The notes beneath the pieces are model-generated. The model had not been told where the DNA came from. It did no database searches and saw only the letters and a list, made by a program, of their open reading frames with translations. A stretch of DNA of 22,489 nt from JAVBNF01 sp031551725 (lineage in GTDB: Bacteria > Bacteroidota > Bacteroidia > Bacteroidales > P3): NCBI GenBank assembly GCA_031551725.1, contig JAVBNF010000015.1, positions 1 through 22,489 on the forward strand, given 5' to 3'. Every line of letters begins with the position of its first letter. Positions within the stretch are counted from its first letter, which is position 1. Of the stretch, positions 6,956 to 15,214 are shown piece after piece. The position numbers and the translations under genes are program-made.

Positions 6956-6967
6956 GAGCGCAAGCTC
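6956..6967 (+). promoter_or_regulatory. GNRA-loop mini-hairpin in the rpsA leader
   Basis: GAGC-GCAA-GCTC forms a 4-bp stem with a GNRA-class tetraloop, 11 nt before the rpsA ATG. No Shine-Dalgarno sequence is visible. It could be a translational control element, since S1 represses its own mRNA in E. coli, but this is inference from position alone. Confidence 0.35.
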
Positions 6968-6978
6968 ACAAAGACGCA

Positions 6979-8673
6979 ATGACACATTTAACTCCTCCGG
7001 AAATTGACTGGAGCGCAATCGGCAAAAAACAAATCAAACGCGATGCTGCCGAACAAAAACATCTCGAAGAGGCTTACGAAAAAACATTAAATCAAGTCGC
7101 TGAACGCGAAGTGGTTGATGGTGTTGTAGTAGCTAAAAACAACCGCGAAGTAGTCGTAAACATCGGTTTCAAATCTGATGGTGTTATCTCTATTTCTGAG
7201 TTCCGTTACAATCCGGAACTTAAAGTAGGCGATACTGTAGAAGTATATGTAGAAAGCCAAGAAGACGCTAACGGTCAACTTTTACTTTCTCACAAAAAAG
7301 CACGTATCCTCCGTTCATGGGATCGTGTAAACAAAGCATACGAAGAACAAGAAGTATTGACAGGTTACGTAAAAAGCCGCACCAAAGGTGGCTTGATCGT
7401 AGATGTATTCGGTATCGAAGCCTTCTTGCCAGGTTCTCAAATTGACGTTAAAGCAATCCGTGATTACGACGTTTACGTTGATAAAACAATGGAATTCAAA
7501 GTTGTTAAAATCAACCACGAATACAAAAACGTTGTTGTTTCGCATAAAGCGCTTATCGAAGACGAGATCGAACAACAAAAAGCTGAAATCATTTCCAAAC
7601 TCGAAAAAGGACAAGTACTTGAAGGTGTTGTTAAAAACATCACTTCTTACGGCGTGTTCATCGACCTTGGCGGCGTAGACGGCTTGATCCACATCACTGA
7701 CCTTTCTTGGGGACGTATCAACCATCCGGAAGAAATCGTTCAATTGGATCAAAAAATCAATGTTGTTATCCGCGATTTCGACGAAAACAAAAAACGTAGT
7801 GCATTAGGTCTTAAACAACTTACTCCACATCCATGGGATTCTTTGAACACCGATCTTAAAGTGGGTGACAAAGTTAAAGGAAAAGTAGTTGTTATCGCTG
7901 ACTACGGTGCATTTATCGAAGTAATTCCTGGTGTTGAAGGTTTGATCCACGTTTCTGAAATGTCGTGGTCTCAACACTTGCGCAGCGCTCAAGATTTCTT
8001 GAAAATCGGTCAGGAAGTAGAAGCTGTTATCCTTACTTTAGATCGCGAAGAACGCAAAATGTCTTTGGGTATCAAGCAATTGATTCCGGATCCATGGGCT
8101 GATATCGCTCAAAAATATCCGATCGGTTCGAAACACTCTGCAACTGTTCGCAACTTTACCAACTTCGGTATCTTTGTTGAATTGGAAGAAGGTGTTGACG
8201 GTTTGATTCATATTTCTGACCTTTCTTGGTCGAAAAAAATCAAGCATCCTGCAGAATTTACCAAAATCGGTGAGAAAATCGATGTGGTTGTTCTTGAAAT
8301 GGATGCCGATAACCGCCGCTTGAGCCTCGGTCACAAACAACTCGAAGAAAATCCTTGGGATGTTTTTGAAACCGTGTTTACTTTAGATTCTGTTCATAAA
8401 GGAACGGTTGTTAGCGTAAACGATAAAGGCGCTACCATCGCTCTTCCTTATGGTGTTGAAGGTTTTGCACCTACACGCCACATGGTGAAAGAAGACGCTA
8501 AACCTGCAAAGGTAGATGATGCATTGGATTTCAAAGTGCTTGAATTTAATAAGGATAGCAAAAAAATCATTGTGTCTCATACACGTACCTTCCAAGACGT
8601 TCAAGAACAAGAAAACGTTAAAAGAGGCGACGAAGATAAAAAAGTGATGAAAAAATTGAACGACAGCGTTTAA
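6979..8673 (+). CDS. rpsA: 30S ribosomal protein S1, ended early by an in-frame TAA
   Basis: RNA-binding protein of the small ribosomal subunit that helps mRNA docking. Six S1 (OB-fold) repeats are visible at about residues 43-108, 125-190, 210-280, 296-367, 382-453 and 471-535; repeats 3-5 carry the typical G-V/I-F-I/V-x-L/V-x3-V-E/D-G-L-I-H form. The start MTHLTPPEIDW suits the Bacteroidota S1 N-terminus. The frame ends at NDSV-TAA (8671-8673), but translation beyond the stop continues in the same frame as KTTLGDLEALSNL and so on, then ends with TAA at 8737. With that tail the protein would be 586 aa. It is transcribed alone, followed by an intrinsic terminator. Confidence 0.95.
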   Translation: MTHLTPPEIDWSAIGKKQIKRDAAEQKHLEEAYEKTLNQVAEREVVDGVVVAKNNREVVVNIGFKSDGVISISEFRYNPELKVGDTVEVYVESQEDANGQLLLSHKKARILRSWDRVNKAYEEQEVLTGYVKSRTKGGLIVDVFGIEAFLPGSQIDVKAIRDYDVYVDKTMEFKVVKINHEYKNVVVSHKALIEDEIEQQKAEIISKLEKGQVLEGVVKNITSYGVFIDLGGVDGLIHITDLSWGRINHPEEIVQLDQKINVVIRDFDENKKRSALGLKQLTPHPWDSLNTDLKVGDKVKGKVVVIADYGAFIEVIPGVEGLIHVSEMSWSQHLRSAQDFLKIGQEVEAVILTLDREERKMSLGIKQLIPDPWADIAQKYPIGSKHSATVRNFTNFGIFVELEEGVDGLIHISDLSWSKKIKHPAEFTKIGEKIDVVVLEMDADNRRLSLGHKQLEENPWDVFETVFTLDSVHKGTVVSVNDKGATIALPYGVEGFAPTRHMVKEDAKPAKVDDALDFKVLEFNKDSKKIIVSHTRTFQDVQEQENVKRGDEDKKVMKKLNDSV

Positions 8674-8739
8674 AAAACGACTTTAGGCGATTTGGAAGCT
8701 CTTTCGAATCTTAAAAACGCAATGGAAAAAGGCAACTAA
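8671..8739 (+). other. rpsA: Intact in-frame rpsA tail behind a stop codon
   Basis: After TAA (8671-8673) the rpsA frame runs 21 more codons (KTTLGDLEALSNLKNAMEKG plus N) to TAA at 8737-8739. From memory, Bacteroidota S1 proteins commonly end with an (E)KTTLGD-type segment, so this looks like genuine S1 C-terminal coding sequence. The stop sits exactly where a Glu codon (GAA) would be expected, one base change away. It could be a real nonsense mutation, stop-codon readthrough or a base-call error. Confidence 0.8.
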
Positions 8740-8761
8740 TTAATTTGTTTTTTCATAGGTG

Positions 8762-8796
8762 AAACGCTTCTCGGAGAAATTCGAGAGGCGTTTTTT
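8762..8796 (+). terminator. Intrinsic terminator of rpsA
   Basis: AAACGCTTCTCG (8762-8773) pairs with CGAGAGGCGTTT (8782-8793) over 12 bp with one G-U pair and an 8-nt loop, followed by a T-run (8791-8796). It separates rpsA from the porD operon. Confidence 0.88.
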
Positions 8797-8837
8797 GTTT
8801 TATCGAAAAAATATTTCTACTTCTCAAAAAAAAAACG

Positions 8838-8845
8838 TATATTTG
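8838..8845 (+). promoter_or_regulatory. Promoter -7 box for the porD operon
   Basis: TATATTTG matches TAnnTTTG. Upstream is a run of ten A's and only a weak -33 match (TTTC, 8814-8817). The box ends 7 nt before the porD ATG, so the predicted transcript would begin at or next to the start codon. Confidence 0.65.
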
Positions 8846-8852
8846 CATATAA

Positions 8853-9758
8853 ATGCGAAGAATCTTTTTTATATTCGTTTTGTGCTGTATCACAGCTGTT
8901 TCACATGCGCAAGAATTGTTGTGTAATGTGCAGATAAATACATCCCAAGTTCAGGTGGGAGATAAGAAGACTTTTGAGATCTTGAAAAATGCGATTTATG
9001 AGTTTGTAAACAACCGTAACTGGTCTAATTATCAATTTAAATCGTCTGAACGTATAGAATGTAATATGAATATTGTTGTTTCCGAGCGCAATATGCAAAA
9101 CAATCAGATTAAATCCACATTGACCATTCAGGTGCGCCGTCCGGTGTTTAACTCGAATTATAGTACGAATATTCTTAACTATATTGATAAAGAATTTAAT
9201 TTTACCTATTCGGAAAATGATGCTTTGGAATTCATAGAGAATTCAACGAATGCCAATCTTACGTCCGTATTGGCTTTTTATTGCGATATGATTTTGGGAT
9301 TGTATTTCGATACGTTTTCACCGAATGGAGGAACAACTTTCTTTACAAACGCCCAAACTATTGTGAGTTTGTCGCAGAGGTTGCCCGAATCCGGTTGGAA
9401 AATGGGTAAATCCGAAAAAGATATCAGTCGTTATTGGGTGGTAGATGGATATTTGAAGCCGGCCTATAAGCAAATTCGTGAGGTGAATTATATTTATCAT
9501 CGTCAGGGGTTGGATCGAATGTACAACAACGCTGCCGAAGGACGTGCAGCCATTATTCAGGCTTTGGAGAGTTTGAAAGCATTGAATGAAGCTGCCGGCT
9601 CCCCATTGTGTCAACAACTTTTTTTAGATGCTAAACGTGATGAAATTATCAATATCTTTAATGTGGCGCCTAAGGCTGAAAAAGATAAGGTAATTGCCAT
9701 AATGACTGCCATAGATGGGGTGAATTCGGCTAAATACCAAGATATTAATAAACGCTGA
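8853..9758 (+). CDS. porD: PorD-like protein (DUF4835), type IX secretion accessory
   Basis: 301 aa. A clear signal peptide (MRRIFFIFVLCCITAVSHAQ) is followed by a mature part opening with ELLCNVQINTSQVQVGDKKTFEIL, characteristic of the DUF4835/PorD family. Further family-like segments are FVNNRNWSNYQF, YCDMILGLYFDTFSPNGG and the NAAEGRAAIIQALESL helix near the C-terminus. In Porphyromonas gingivalis, PorD is linked genetically to type IX secretion, but its molecular role is unknown. The position just upstream of recN (3-nt gap) is, as I recall, conserved in Bacteroidota. It heads a nine-gene unit that also contains porX. The assignment rests on sequence features and gene order. Confidence 0.85.
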   Translation: MRRIFFIFVLCCITAVSHAQELLCNVQINTSQVQVGDKKTFEILKNAIYEFVNNRNWSNYQFKSSERIECNMNIVVSERNMQNNQIKSTLTIQVRRPVFNSNYSTNILNYIDKEFNFTYSENDALEFIENSTNANLTSVLAFYCDMILGLYFDTFSPNGGTTFFTNAQTIVSLSQRLPESGWKMGKSEKDISRYWVVDGYLKPAYKQIREVNYIYHRQGLDRMYNNAAEGRAAIIQALESLKALNEAAGSPLCQQLFLDAKRDEIINIFNVAPKAEKDKVIAIMTAIDGVNSAKYQDINKR

Positions 9759-9761
9759 TTT

Positions 9762-11414
9762 ATGTTGAAGCAATTATATATCGAAAATTACGCATTAATC
9801 CAACAACTCGATGTCCGCTTCGATCCTGGATTTTCGGTGATTACCGGAGAAACCGGTGCTGGAAAATCCATCATGTTGGGTGCGCTTGCGCTGATTTTGG
9901 GACAACGCGCCGATACCCAGGTTTTGTTCGATAAAGAGAAAAAATGCGTTATAGAAGGTGTTTTTGATATAAAGAAACTGAATTTACGTTCATTTTTTGA
10001 TGCTGAAGGCTTGGATTATGACGATCATGTAATTTTGCGCAGAGAAATATCGCCTGTCGGAAAATCACGCGCATTTATCAACGATACGCCCGTCAATCTT
10101 ATACAGATGAAGGATTTGGGTGATCATTTGGTGGATATTCATTCACAACATCAAACATTGACATTAAACGATTCCGATTTTCAAATGAATGTGGTAGATG
10201 CCTTGATTGAACATCCCGAACATCTGGAAAAATATAAGGAATCATACAAAAAATATAAAACGCTTTCGCAAGAAATTTCAACACTGAAAGCGCACGAACA
10301 ACAACTCAAAGACGAGCAAGATTATTTATCGTTTTTGTTTACCGAACTTGAAGAACTCAAGCTGCAAGCGGGCGAACAGGAAACGATGGAGCAGGAGCTC
10401 GAAGTGATGCGCCATGCAGAAGAAATCAAAGGCGTATTGTTTCAAGCTGCCAATCAGCTTTCGGAAGGAGAGCAAAATATGTTGCAATCACTTTCGGAAA
10501 TTGACCATGCCTTCCGCAAATATCAACAAATAAGCGAAGAGCTGAAAAATATTTCCGAACGTTTTCATTCGGCATTTGTGGAATTGAAAGATTTGAGTTC
10601 GGAAGTAAACGAAATGGCCGACAACGTGAATTTTGATGCCGAAAAGCAACAAATGTACGAAGAGCGTCTGGATAAAATCTATCGTTTGCAAGCCAAGCAT
10701 CATGTGCAAACAATAGACGAATTATTGCAAATTCAAAACGATTTATCCGGAAAATTAGTTGATATTACGACTTCTTCCGAGAAAATCGAGCGTTTAGAAC
10801 AAGAATTGCAAATAGTTGAAAAAACGTTATCAGAATTGGCTTCTGTTCTCTCTGCAGATCGTAAAAAATCTTCGGCACACATCGAACAAGAAGTCACTCA
10901 AGTGTTGAAATCACTTGGGATGCCTGAAGCGCATTTACATTTGCAATTAGCAGAAAGTGATCATTTCTTATCTAACGGAAAAGACCGCATCCGCTTTTTA
11001 TTCAACGCCAATGCAGGAGGTGAACAAAAAGAGTTGGGAAAAGTTGCGTCGGGTGGTGAATTGTCGCGTTTGATGCTGGCTATTAAGTCGGTAATTAATT
11101 CACAAAGTATTTTACCGACGATTATTTTCGATGAAATAGATACCGGTGTTTCCGGCGATATTGCAGGAAAAGTGAGTATGTTGATGCAAAAAATGGCGGA
11201 AAATATGCAAGTAATTGTAATTACGCATTTACCGCAAATGGCTGCCAAAGCCACGTATCATTACAGAGTTTATAAAAAAAATATGGATGGCGTTACGCGT
11301 TCGGAAATCAAAAAACTCAACAACGACGAGCATTTGCAAGCCATTGCAGGCATGTTGAGCAATGAAGTGGTAACCGATGCAGCCATTCATGCGGCTAAAG
11401 AACTAATGAAATAA
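9762..11414 (+). CDS. recN: DNA repair protein RecN
   Basis: SMC-like ATPase that acts early in double-strand break repair by recombination. The 550 aa match the family. Walker A is GETGAGKS (residues 29-36). A long coiled-coil region rich in Glu, Lys and Gln fills the middle (about 150-360). The signature ASGGELSRLMLAIK and Walker B PTIIFDEIDTGVSGDIAGKV (near 453-470) lie toward the C-terminus, followed by the ITHLPQMAAKA switch region. ATG 9762 lies 3 nt after the porD stop, and MLKQLYIENYALI is the conserved N-terminus. Cytosolic. Confidence 0.97.
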   Translation: MLKQLYIENYALIQQLDVRFDPGFSVITGETGAGKSIMLGALALILGQRADTQVLFDKEKKCVIEGVFDIKKLNLRSFFDAEGLDYDDHVILRREISPVGKSRAFINDTPVNLIQMKDLGDHLVDIHSQHQTLTLNDSDFQMNVVDALIEHPEHLEKYKESYKKYKTLSQEISTLKAHEQQLKDEQDYLSFLFTELEELKLQAGEQETMEQELEVMRHAEEIKGVLFQAANQLSEGEQNMLQSLSEIDHAFRKYQQISEELKNISERFHSAFVELKDLSSEVNEMADNVNFDAEKQQMYEERLDKIYRLQAKHHVQTIDELLQIQNDLSGKLVDITTSSEKIERLEQELQIVEKTLSELASVLSADRKKSSAHIEQEVTQVLKSLGMPEAHLHLQLAESDHFLSNGKDRIRFLFNANAGGEQKELGKVASGGELSRLMLAIKSVINSQSILPTIIFDEIDTGVSGDIAGKVSMLMQKMAENMQVIVITHLPQMAAKATYHYRVYKKNMDGVTRSEIKKLNNDEHLQAIAGMLSNEVVTDAAIHAAKELMK

Positions 11415-11426
11415 GAAAGGAAATCT

Positions 11427-12245
11427 ATGAGCTACAACTTATTGAAAGGGAAAAAAGGAATTATTTTCGGTGCTTTGAACGACCGTTCTATTGCATGGAA
11501 AGTAGCTGAGCGTGCGCATGAAGAAGGAGCTGAGTTTCTTCTTACCAACACGCCGCTTTCGATTCGCATGGGAGAAACCGACGAATTGGCTCAAAAGTGT
11601 AATACCGTTGTAGTACCTGCTGATGCAACAAGCATTCCCGATTTGGAAAACTTGTTTAAAACGGCGATGGAAAAATACGGGAAAATTGATTTTGTATTAC
11701 ATTCAATCGGCATGTCGCCCAACGTTCGTAAGAAAAAATCATACGACGATTTGGATTACGAATTCTTTTTAAAAACATTGGATATTTCCGCTTTGTCTTT
11801 CCATAAAGTATTGCAAACTGCACGTAAATTCGATGCGATTAACGAATGGGGATCTGTGGTAGCTTTGTCGTACATTGCAGCACAACGTACTTTGTTTGAA
11901 TACAACGACATGGCTGATGCAAAAGCCACATTGGAATCGATTGCACGTAGTTTTGGATATATTTATGGGCGTGATAAAAAAATCCGCGTAAACACGATTT
12001 CTCAATCTCCAACATTGACCACTGCCGGTAGCGGAGTGAAAGGAATTGACGGATTGATGGATTTTACCGAACGCATGTCGCCGCTTGGAAACGCTACGGC
12101 AGAAGAGTGTGCAGATTATTGCATTACATTGTTCTCGGATTTAACGAAAAAAGTAACCATGCAAAACCTTTATCACGACGGAGGCTTCTCGAGCATGGGG
12201 ATGAGTCAGCGCGCGATGCATCAATATCAAAAAAGTTTTGAATAA
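11427..12245 (+). CDS. fabI: Enoyl-[acyl-carrier-protein] reductase (NADH), FabI type
   Basis: Last reductive step of each fatty-acid elongation cycle. 272 aa, short-chain dehydrogenase fold. The N-terminus GKKGIIFGALNDRSIAWKVA is the FabI cofactor-binding variant. The catalytic Y-x6-K is Y159-K166 in EYNDMADAK, with the second conserved Tyr at about 149 (LSYIAAQR). RVNTISQSPTLTTAGSGVKG forms the substrate-binding loop. This identifies FabI rather than FabG (Y-x3-K). ATG 11427 follows the recN stop by 12 nt and is preceded by AAGGAAA, a purine-rich ribosome site. Confidence 0.96.
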   Translation: MSYNLLKGKKGIIFGALNDRSIAWKVAERAHEEGAEFLLTNTPLSIRMGETDELAQKCNTVVVPADATSIPDLENLFKTAMEKYGKIDFVLHSIGMSPNVRKKKSYDDLDYEFFLKTLDISALSFHKVLQTARKFDAINEWGSVVALSYIAAQRTLFEYNDMADAKATLESIARSFGYIYGRDKKIRVNTISQSPTLTTAGSGVKGIDGLMDFTERMSPLGNATAEECADYCITLFSDLTKKVTMQNLYHDGGFSSMGMSQRAMHQYQKSFE

Positions 12246-12262
12246 CAGAAGAACATTTAGAA

Positions 12263-13678
12263 ATGTGGGACGAGGAAGAAGACGATAACGACTTTTTGTC
12301 CGAAGAAGAAATGAAAGAATTGGTAGACCGCTTTGAGCGTACGCAAAAAGAAGGTGCCAATGATTTTTTTGATGCGGATGATTTGGCCGAGATCTTCGAT
12401 TATTACATATCGAAAATGAACATCAACCGGGCGAAACAGGTGTTGAAATTTGCATCTGAAACCTATCCCCGGAATTCAATGTTCATGCTTCGCGAAGCGC
12501 AAATGTATGCGCATAATGATCAGGTTGATAATGCTTTGGGTTTGATTGCAGAAATCGAACAAATGGATCCGAACAATCCGGATGTGTTTTTTACAAAAGC
12601 TACGATTTATAGTCATTTGCAAAAATACGAAAAAGCTATTGAAGCCTATAAACAAGCCATTGTCGATGAAGATGATTTAGAAGAGATCTATCAGAACATC
12701 GCCATGGAATATGCCAACTTGCATAAATTCGATAAAGCCATTGAGTATTTGCAAAAGGCCTTGAAATATGCTCCGGACAACGAGAGTATTCTGATGGATC
12801 TTGAGATTAATTACGAACGCTCGATGACGGTTGAACAAGGCATCGAATATTTTACGAAATTAACTCATGAAATGCCTTATAATCGTGCGGTTTGGGTAGG
12901 ATTGGGTTTGTTGTACCGTAATTTGAAATTGTACGAAAAAGCAATTGAGAGTTTTCAAATGGCTTTAGCCATCAATGAAACCGATATGGTGGCGATGCTT
13001 AACCTCGCATCTACATACAGTGCACTCGGACAAATACAGGATATGTTGCGGATAACTCGCGAAATCCTCGACCTTCATCCGGAAGATCCATTTGCGCATG
13101 TGTTGATGGCTGAAGCGGCAGAGCAATCAAACGACATTCCATTGGCTATGCGGTATTATGTGAAGGCTTTGGAAGTGGATGAATTTTTTGAACAGGCGCG
13201 TTTGGGATACGCACATCTGCTTTTTCAAAATGAGCAGCCGGCGTATGCTGTAGATGTGCTTAAACGTGGACTGGAATTGGACCCGGAAAATTCGGAATAT
13301 ACCTATATGTACGGCGATATTTGCTATCAAATGGGCGATATGGAATCAGCATTTTTGGGCTTCGAACATGCTTTTAAATTTGCACCGGCCAATCCCGATT
13401 ATGCGGCGGCATATATCTTCTTGTTGCATGAATTAGGTTATGTAGAGATGGCTTTCGAGCAAACGGATGTGTTTGAAAAAGAAAAAGTCAGCGAAGGTTT
13501 TGCACATGCTGTTCGTGCGATTTTATTTTTGAAAGAACATAAAAAAGAAGAAGCTATTGACGAACTTGTGATAGCAAGTACTCAGGAGCCTTTAGTTCGC
13601 GCTTGGCTGAACGATTTGTTTTCAGGCGAAGATGAAGATGATTTGGATGTTCGAATGTTATTGGATGAACTAAAATAG
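12263..13678 (+). CDS. Tetratricopeptide-repeat protein with acidic N-terminus
   Basis: 471 aa, no signal peptide, so probably cytosolic. The first 30 residues are strongly acidic (MWDEEEDDNDFLSEEEM). From about residue 40 to 440 it is a solenoid of TPR-like units; the clearest are PDVFFTKATIYSHLQKYEKA, DDLEEIYQNIAMEYANLHKF, NRAVWVGLGLLYRNLKLYEKA and NETDMVAMLNLASTYSALG. The C-terminus is again acidic (GEDEDDLDVRMLL). TPR proteins are scaffolds for protein contacts; no partner is identified here. It sits 17 nt after fabI and 16 nt before the DedA gene. Similar proteins seem common in Bacteroidota; the function is unknown. Confidence 0.9.
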   Translation: MWDEEEDDNDFLSEEEMKELVDRFERTQKEGANDFFDADDLAEIFDYYISKMNINRAKQVLKFASETYPRNSMFMLREAQMYAHNDQVDNALGLIAEIEQMDPNNPDVFFTKATIYSHLQKYEKAIEAYKQAIVDEDDLEEIYQNIAMEYANLHKFDKAIEYLQKALKYAPDNESILMDLEINYERSMTVEQGIEYFTKLTHEMPYNRAVWVGLGLLYRNLKLYEKAIESFQMALAINETDMVAMLNLASTYSALGQIQDMLRITREILDLHPEDPFAHVLMAEAAEQSNDIPLAMRYYVKALEVDEFFEQARLGYAHLLFQNEQPAYAVDVLKRGLELDPENSEYTYMYGDICYQMGDMESAFLGFEHAFKFAPANPDYAAAYIFLLHELGYVEMAFEQTDVFEKEKVSEGFAHAVRAILFLKEHKKEEAIDELVIASTQEPLVRAWLNDLFSGEDEDDLDVRMLLDELK

Positions 13679-13694
13679 ATAAGTAAAATAAAAT

Positions 13695-14435
13695 ATGAAA
13701 AAAATATTAATAATTCTTTTAGTTGCTTTTGCAGGAACCGGTTTTGCGCAGAATACAACAGAATCAGCAAAAGTGGATACAGCTAAAAAACTTTCAATCA
13801 TACAGCACGTTGAACGTTGGTATGGCCATAACATGACTTATGGAACAATTACGTTGCTAATGACAGTTGAAAGTTCCCTAATCCCTTTCCCTTCGGAGAT
13901 TGTAATTCCGCCGGCAGCTTATGTGGCAAGCAGTGATGACCCTGAAAAAAATCCCAATGGTTTGAATATCTATTTGGTTGTGCTTTTTGGTACAATCGGT
14001 GCATTGATAGGCGCGTATATCAACTATTTTTTAGCACTTTGGCTGGGACGCCCGATTATTCATAAATTGGTTGAAACCAAACTTGGTCGCTTGATGGGAT
14101 TGAGCAGCGCCAAAGTAGATCATGCAGAGAAATATTTTAATGATCATGGTAAAACAACCACGTTTGTGGGACGTTTACTTCCGGTAATCCGTCAATTGAT
14201 TTCATTGCCGGCCGGTTTGGCAAAAATGAACTTTTTGGTTTTCTCTATTTTTACTTTCTTGGGAGCCGGTTTGTGGAATGCAATTTTAGCCCTTTTGGGA
14301 TATTTCCTCGGGACACAAAGTGATCAGATTGATAAGTACAGCCACGAATTATCATACGGTCTTTTGGTTGTTGTGATACTTGTTTTGTGTTATTACGTTC
14401 ATAAAAATTTTATCAAAAAGAAAAAACAAGCATAA
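13695..14435 (+). CDS. DedA/SNARE-associated family membrane protein
   Basis: 246 aa. The DedA signature is present: TLLMTVESSLIPFPSEIVIPPAAYVA, then FGTIGALIGAYINYFLALWLG, then FVGRLLPVIRQLISLPAGLAKM, and a hydrophobic C-terminal half with two further membrane segments plus a basic tail (KNFIKKKKQA). DedA-family proteins sit in the inner membrane; several have been linked to lipid-carrier recycling (undecaprenyl phosphate or phosphatidylethanolamine flipping) and envelope homeostasis, but this member's substrate cannot be told. Unusually, the N-terminus reads like a cleavable signal peptide (MKKILIILLVAFAGTGFAQ) followed by a short hydrophilic stretch before the conserved part. The stop is 1 nt before aroE. 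Confidence 0.9.
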   Translation: MKKILIILLVAFAGTGFAQNTTESAKVDTAKKLSIIQHVERWYGHNMTYGTITLLMTVESSLIPFPSEIVIPPAAYVASSDDPEKNPNGLNIYLVVLFGTIGALIGAYINYFLALWLGRPIIHKLVETKLGRLMGLSSAKVDHAEKYFNDHGKTTTFVGRLLPVIRQLISLPAGLAKMNFLVFSIFTFLGAGLWNAILALLGYFLGTQSDQIDKYSHELSYGLLVVVILVLCYYVHKNFIKKKKQA

Positions 14436-14436
14436 A

Positions 14437-15201
14437 ATGCCTCAATTCGGTTTAATCGGATATCCTTTAGTTCATTCGTTTTCTAAGCCTTTGTTCACTG
14501 AAAAGTTTGCAAAAGCAGGACTGACGGACTATTTCTATGAATTATATCCGTTGCAATCGATTGAAGAATTTTCCGAATTGTTGCGTGCAACTCCCACTTT
14601 GCGCGGACTGAACGTAACAATGCCCTATAAAGAACAAGTGATTCCGTATTTGGATGGATTGGGCGAGAGCGCTGCCGTTATTGGTGCCGTCAATACCATT
14701 AAGATTTATCCGGACGGAACGAAAATAGGACATAATACCGATGTGATAGGTTTTGAAAAGAGTTTTATGCCGATGTTGAAACCGCATCACAAAAAAGCAT
14801 TGATTTTTGGAACAGGCGGTGCTTCAAAAGCAGTACGATTTGTATTGGAAAAGATTGGTATTGACTATCGTTTGGTGAGCAGAGCGAAACACGAAAATCA
14901 ATTTACATACGAAGATTTGCGCATGCAGGATATTTCCGATTATAACATTTTAATCAATGCTTCGCCTGTTGGAATGACGCCTAACGAAACAGCTTTGGTA
15001 GATTTTCCTTATGAAAAAATCAATGATTCGTACATTGCTTACGATTTGATTTATAAACCGCAGGAAACATTATTTTTGAAAACCTGCAAAGAGCATGGTG
15101 CTGATGTGCAAAATGGATTACAGATGCTTTATCTTCAGGCCGATGAAACTTGGAAGATATGGCAGTCCGATTTAATTGGCACAAAAATTGTTACACCCTA
15201 A
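14437..15201 (+). CDS. aroE: Shikimate dehydrogenase
   Basis: NADPH-dependent reduction of 3-dehydroshikimate to shikimate. 254 aa, near the short end for the family. PLVHSFSKPLF (shikimate-binding S-x-S) and NVTMPYKEQV with catalytic K65 are followed by N86 (GAVNTI), D102 (GHNTDVIGF) and the dinucleotide loop GTGGAS (125-130). QNGLQMLYLQADETW closes the fold. I chose ATG 14437 because MPQFGLIGYP is the family start; a frame open upstream from 14380 overlaps the DedA gene and is not conserved. aroB, another shikimate gene, lies 4 kb downstream but in a separate unit. Confidence 0.94.
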   Translation: MPQFGLIGYPLVHSFSKPLFTEKFAKAGLTDYFYELYPLQSIEEFSELLRATPTLRGLNVTMPYKEQVIPYLDGLGESAAVIGAVNTIKIYPDGTKIGHNTDVIGFEKSFMPMLKPHHKKALIFGTGGASKAVRFVLEKIGIDYRLVSRAKHENQFTYEDLRMQDISDYNILINASPVGMTPNETALVDFPYEKINDSYIAYDLIYKPQETLFLKTCKEHGADVQNGLQMLYLQADETWKIWQSDLIGTKIVTP

Positions 15202-15214
15202 ATAAATAGTTAAC

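Noticed and set aside
8671..8673. Genetic code change (TAA read as sense)
   Set aside because: TAA ends many other genes in this window at the expected length, so a general reassignment is not supported.
14380..14436. Upstream extension of aroE
   Set aside because: It overlaps the DedA coding end in another frame; the family N-terminus begins at MPQFGLIG.
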